A stretch of DNA of 64,000 nucleotides from Cellulomonas sp. KRMCY2. GTDB lineage: Bacteria; Actinomycetota; Actinomycetes; Actinomycetales; Cellulomonadaceae. How positions within the stretch are numbered: position 1 is the first letter of the stretch; each line of letters begins with the position of its first letter. The stretch lies in assembly GCF_000526515.1 (NCBI RefSeq), contig NZ_JAGF01000001.1, forward strand, positions 4,431,233-4,495,232. The letters are read 5' to 3'. Made by a program: the position numbers and the translations under genes. Below, one piece after another: positions 63,847 to 64,000 of the stretch. The notes below the pieces were generated by a model. The model searched no databases and was not told the DNA's origin. It saw only the letters and a program-made list of their open reading frames with translations.

Positions 63847-64000
63847 ATGACGACCACTACGTCGCTGGCCAACGTCAAGGCCCACCTGTCCGCGATCGTC
63901 GGATCCGTGCACGACACCCACGAGCGGGTTTGTCATCACGCGCAACGGTGAGCCGGCCCGCAGTCCTGGTCTCCCCCGACGACCTCGCCTCGTTGGAGGA
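63847..64000 (+). pseudogene. RelB-type antitoxin gene, copy 2, frameshifted and cut by the window edge
   Basis: It starts MTTTTSLANVKAHLSAIVGSVHDTHER as in copy 1. An added T near 63931 and an added C near 63959 break the frame. Confidence 0.75.

Larger units (their letters stand above)
59324..64000 (+). repeat. Large direct repeat, copy 2 (modules B' and C', runs off the right edge)
   Basis: This copy follows copy 1 through att core 6 and into the RelB-type gene. Nearly every gene is disrupted by small indels. It continues beyond the window. Confidence 0.93.
61140..64000 (+). mobile_element. Module C' (second copy of C, incomplete at the window edge)
   Basis: It follows C gene for gene up to the first 51 or so codons of the RelB-type antitoxin, where the window ends. 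The left-end hairpin of module C is conserved. Confidence 0.85.

Noticed and set aside
49016..64000. Insertion-sequence-driven duplication
   Set aside because: No transposase or terminal inverted repeats occur at the boundaries, which coincide with att cores.

Overview
The window is GC-rich, densely coded actinobacterial chromosome, most like Cellulomonas or a near relative (Cellulomonadaceae, Micrococcales). The evidence is the gene order clpS-DUF2017-murI-rph-rdgB, the prfB-ftsE-ftsX-M23-smpB-ssrA block, a tad pilus locus, a tmRNA tag reading ADSKRTDFALAA, CebR-type sugar operators and a family 2 cellulose-binding module. Many genes have a -10 element 5-8 bases before the start codon, so leaderless mRNAs look common.

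Positions 1-34,860 are ordinary core genome. A ribonucleotide reductase gene runs off the left edge behind a cobalamin riboswitch and NrdR boxes. Next come a thioredoxin with a His-rich tail, a Nudix-like protein, and a tight minus-strand run clpS-DUF2017-murI-MBL-rph-rdgB-ABC-F. Then follow pncB, a DEAD/DEAH helicase with DUF3039, an ABC exporter, a CAP-domain protein, a DUF4349 lipoprotein, the tad cluster (16.6-21.3 kb), a sugar ABC transporter with a beta-mannosidase, prfB, ftsEX with an M23 hydrolase, smpB, a DUF2207 membrane protein and ssrA.

From ssrA (tmRNA, 34,860-35,226) to the right edge the DNA is accessory. The last 23 bases of ssrA recur as direct repeats at 35,203, 48,993, 50,805, 54,172, 59,301 and 61,117. 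They cut the region into modules A (13.8 kb), B (1.8 kb), C (3.4 kb), D (5.1 kb), then B' and C', which are second copies of B and C about 10.3 kb downstream. Only A carries an integrase. Every module's right end has a GTTGAC-type palindrome ending 94-95 bases before the repeat and a CGCAGGTCA-like motif starting exactly 45 bases before it. Left ends carry a hairpin that could terminate ssrA transcription. I read this as tandem accretion of integrase-less cassettes, cis-mobilisable and probably served by the module A integrase, at the tmRNA gene.

The cargo is rich in toxin-antitoxin and defence-like genes. A has an HTH/nucleotidyltransferase pair, an orphan AbiEi, a NERD and a PD-(D/E)XK-like nuclease, a DUF4041/GIY-YIG-type protein, an AAA ATPase, and a coupled operon of an NdpA-like protein with a RelA/SpoT-type synthetase. 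B has a VapBC-type pair, C a RelBE-type pair with acetyltransferases, and D an AbiEi/AbiEii-type pair plus a LuxR regulator and a tautomerase. The B'/C' copies, and parts of C and D, differ by many single-base indels, mostly in G or C runs. Either the copies are decaying or the sequence is poorly polished there, so every 'pseudogene' call between 49 and 64 kb carries that caveat.
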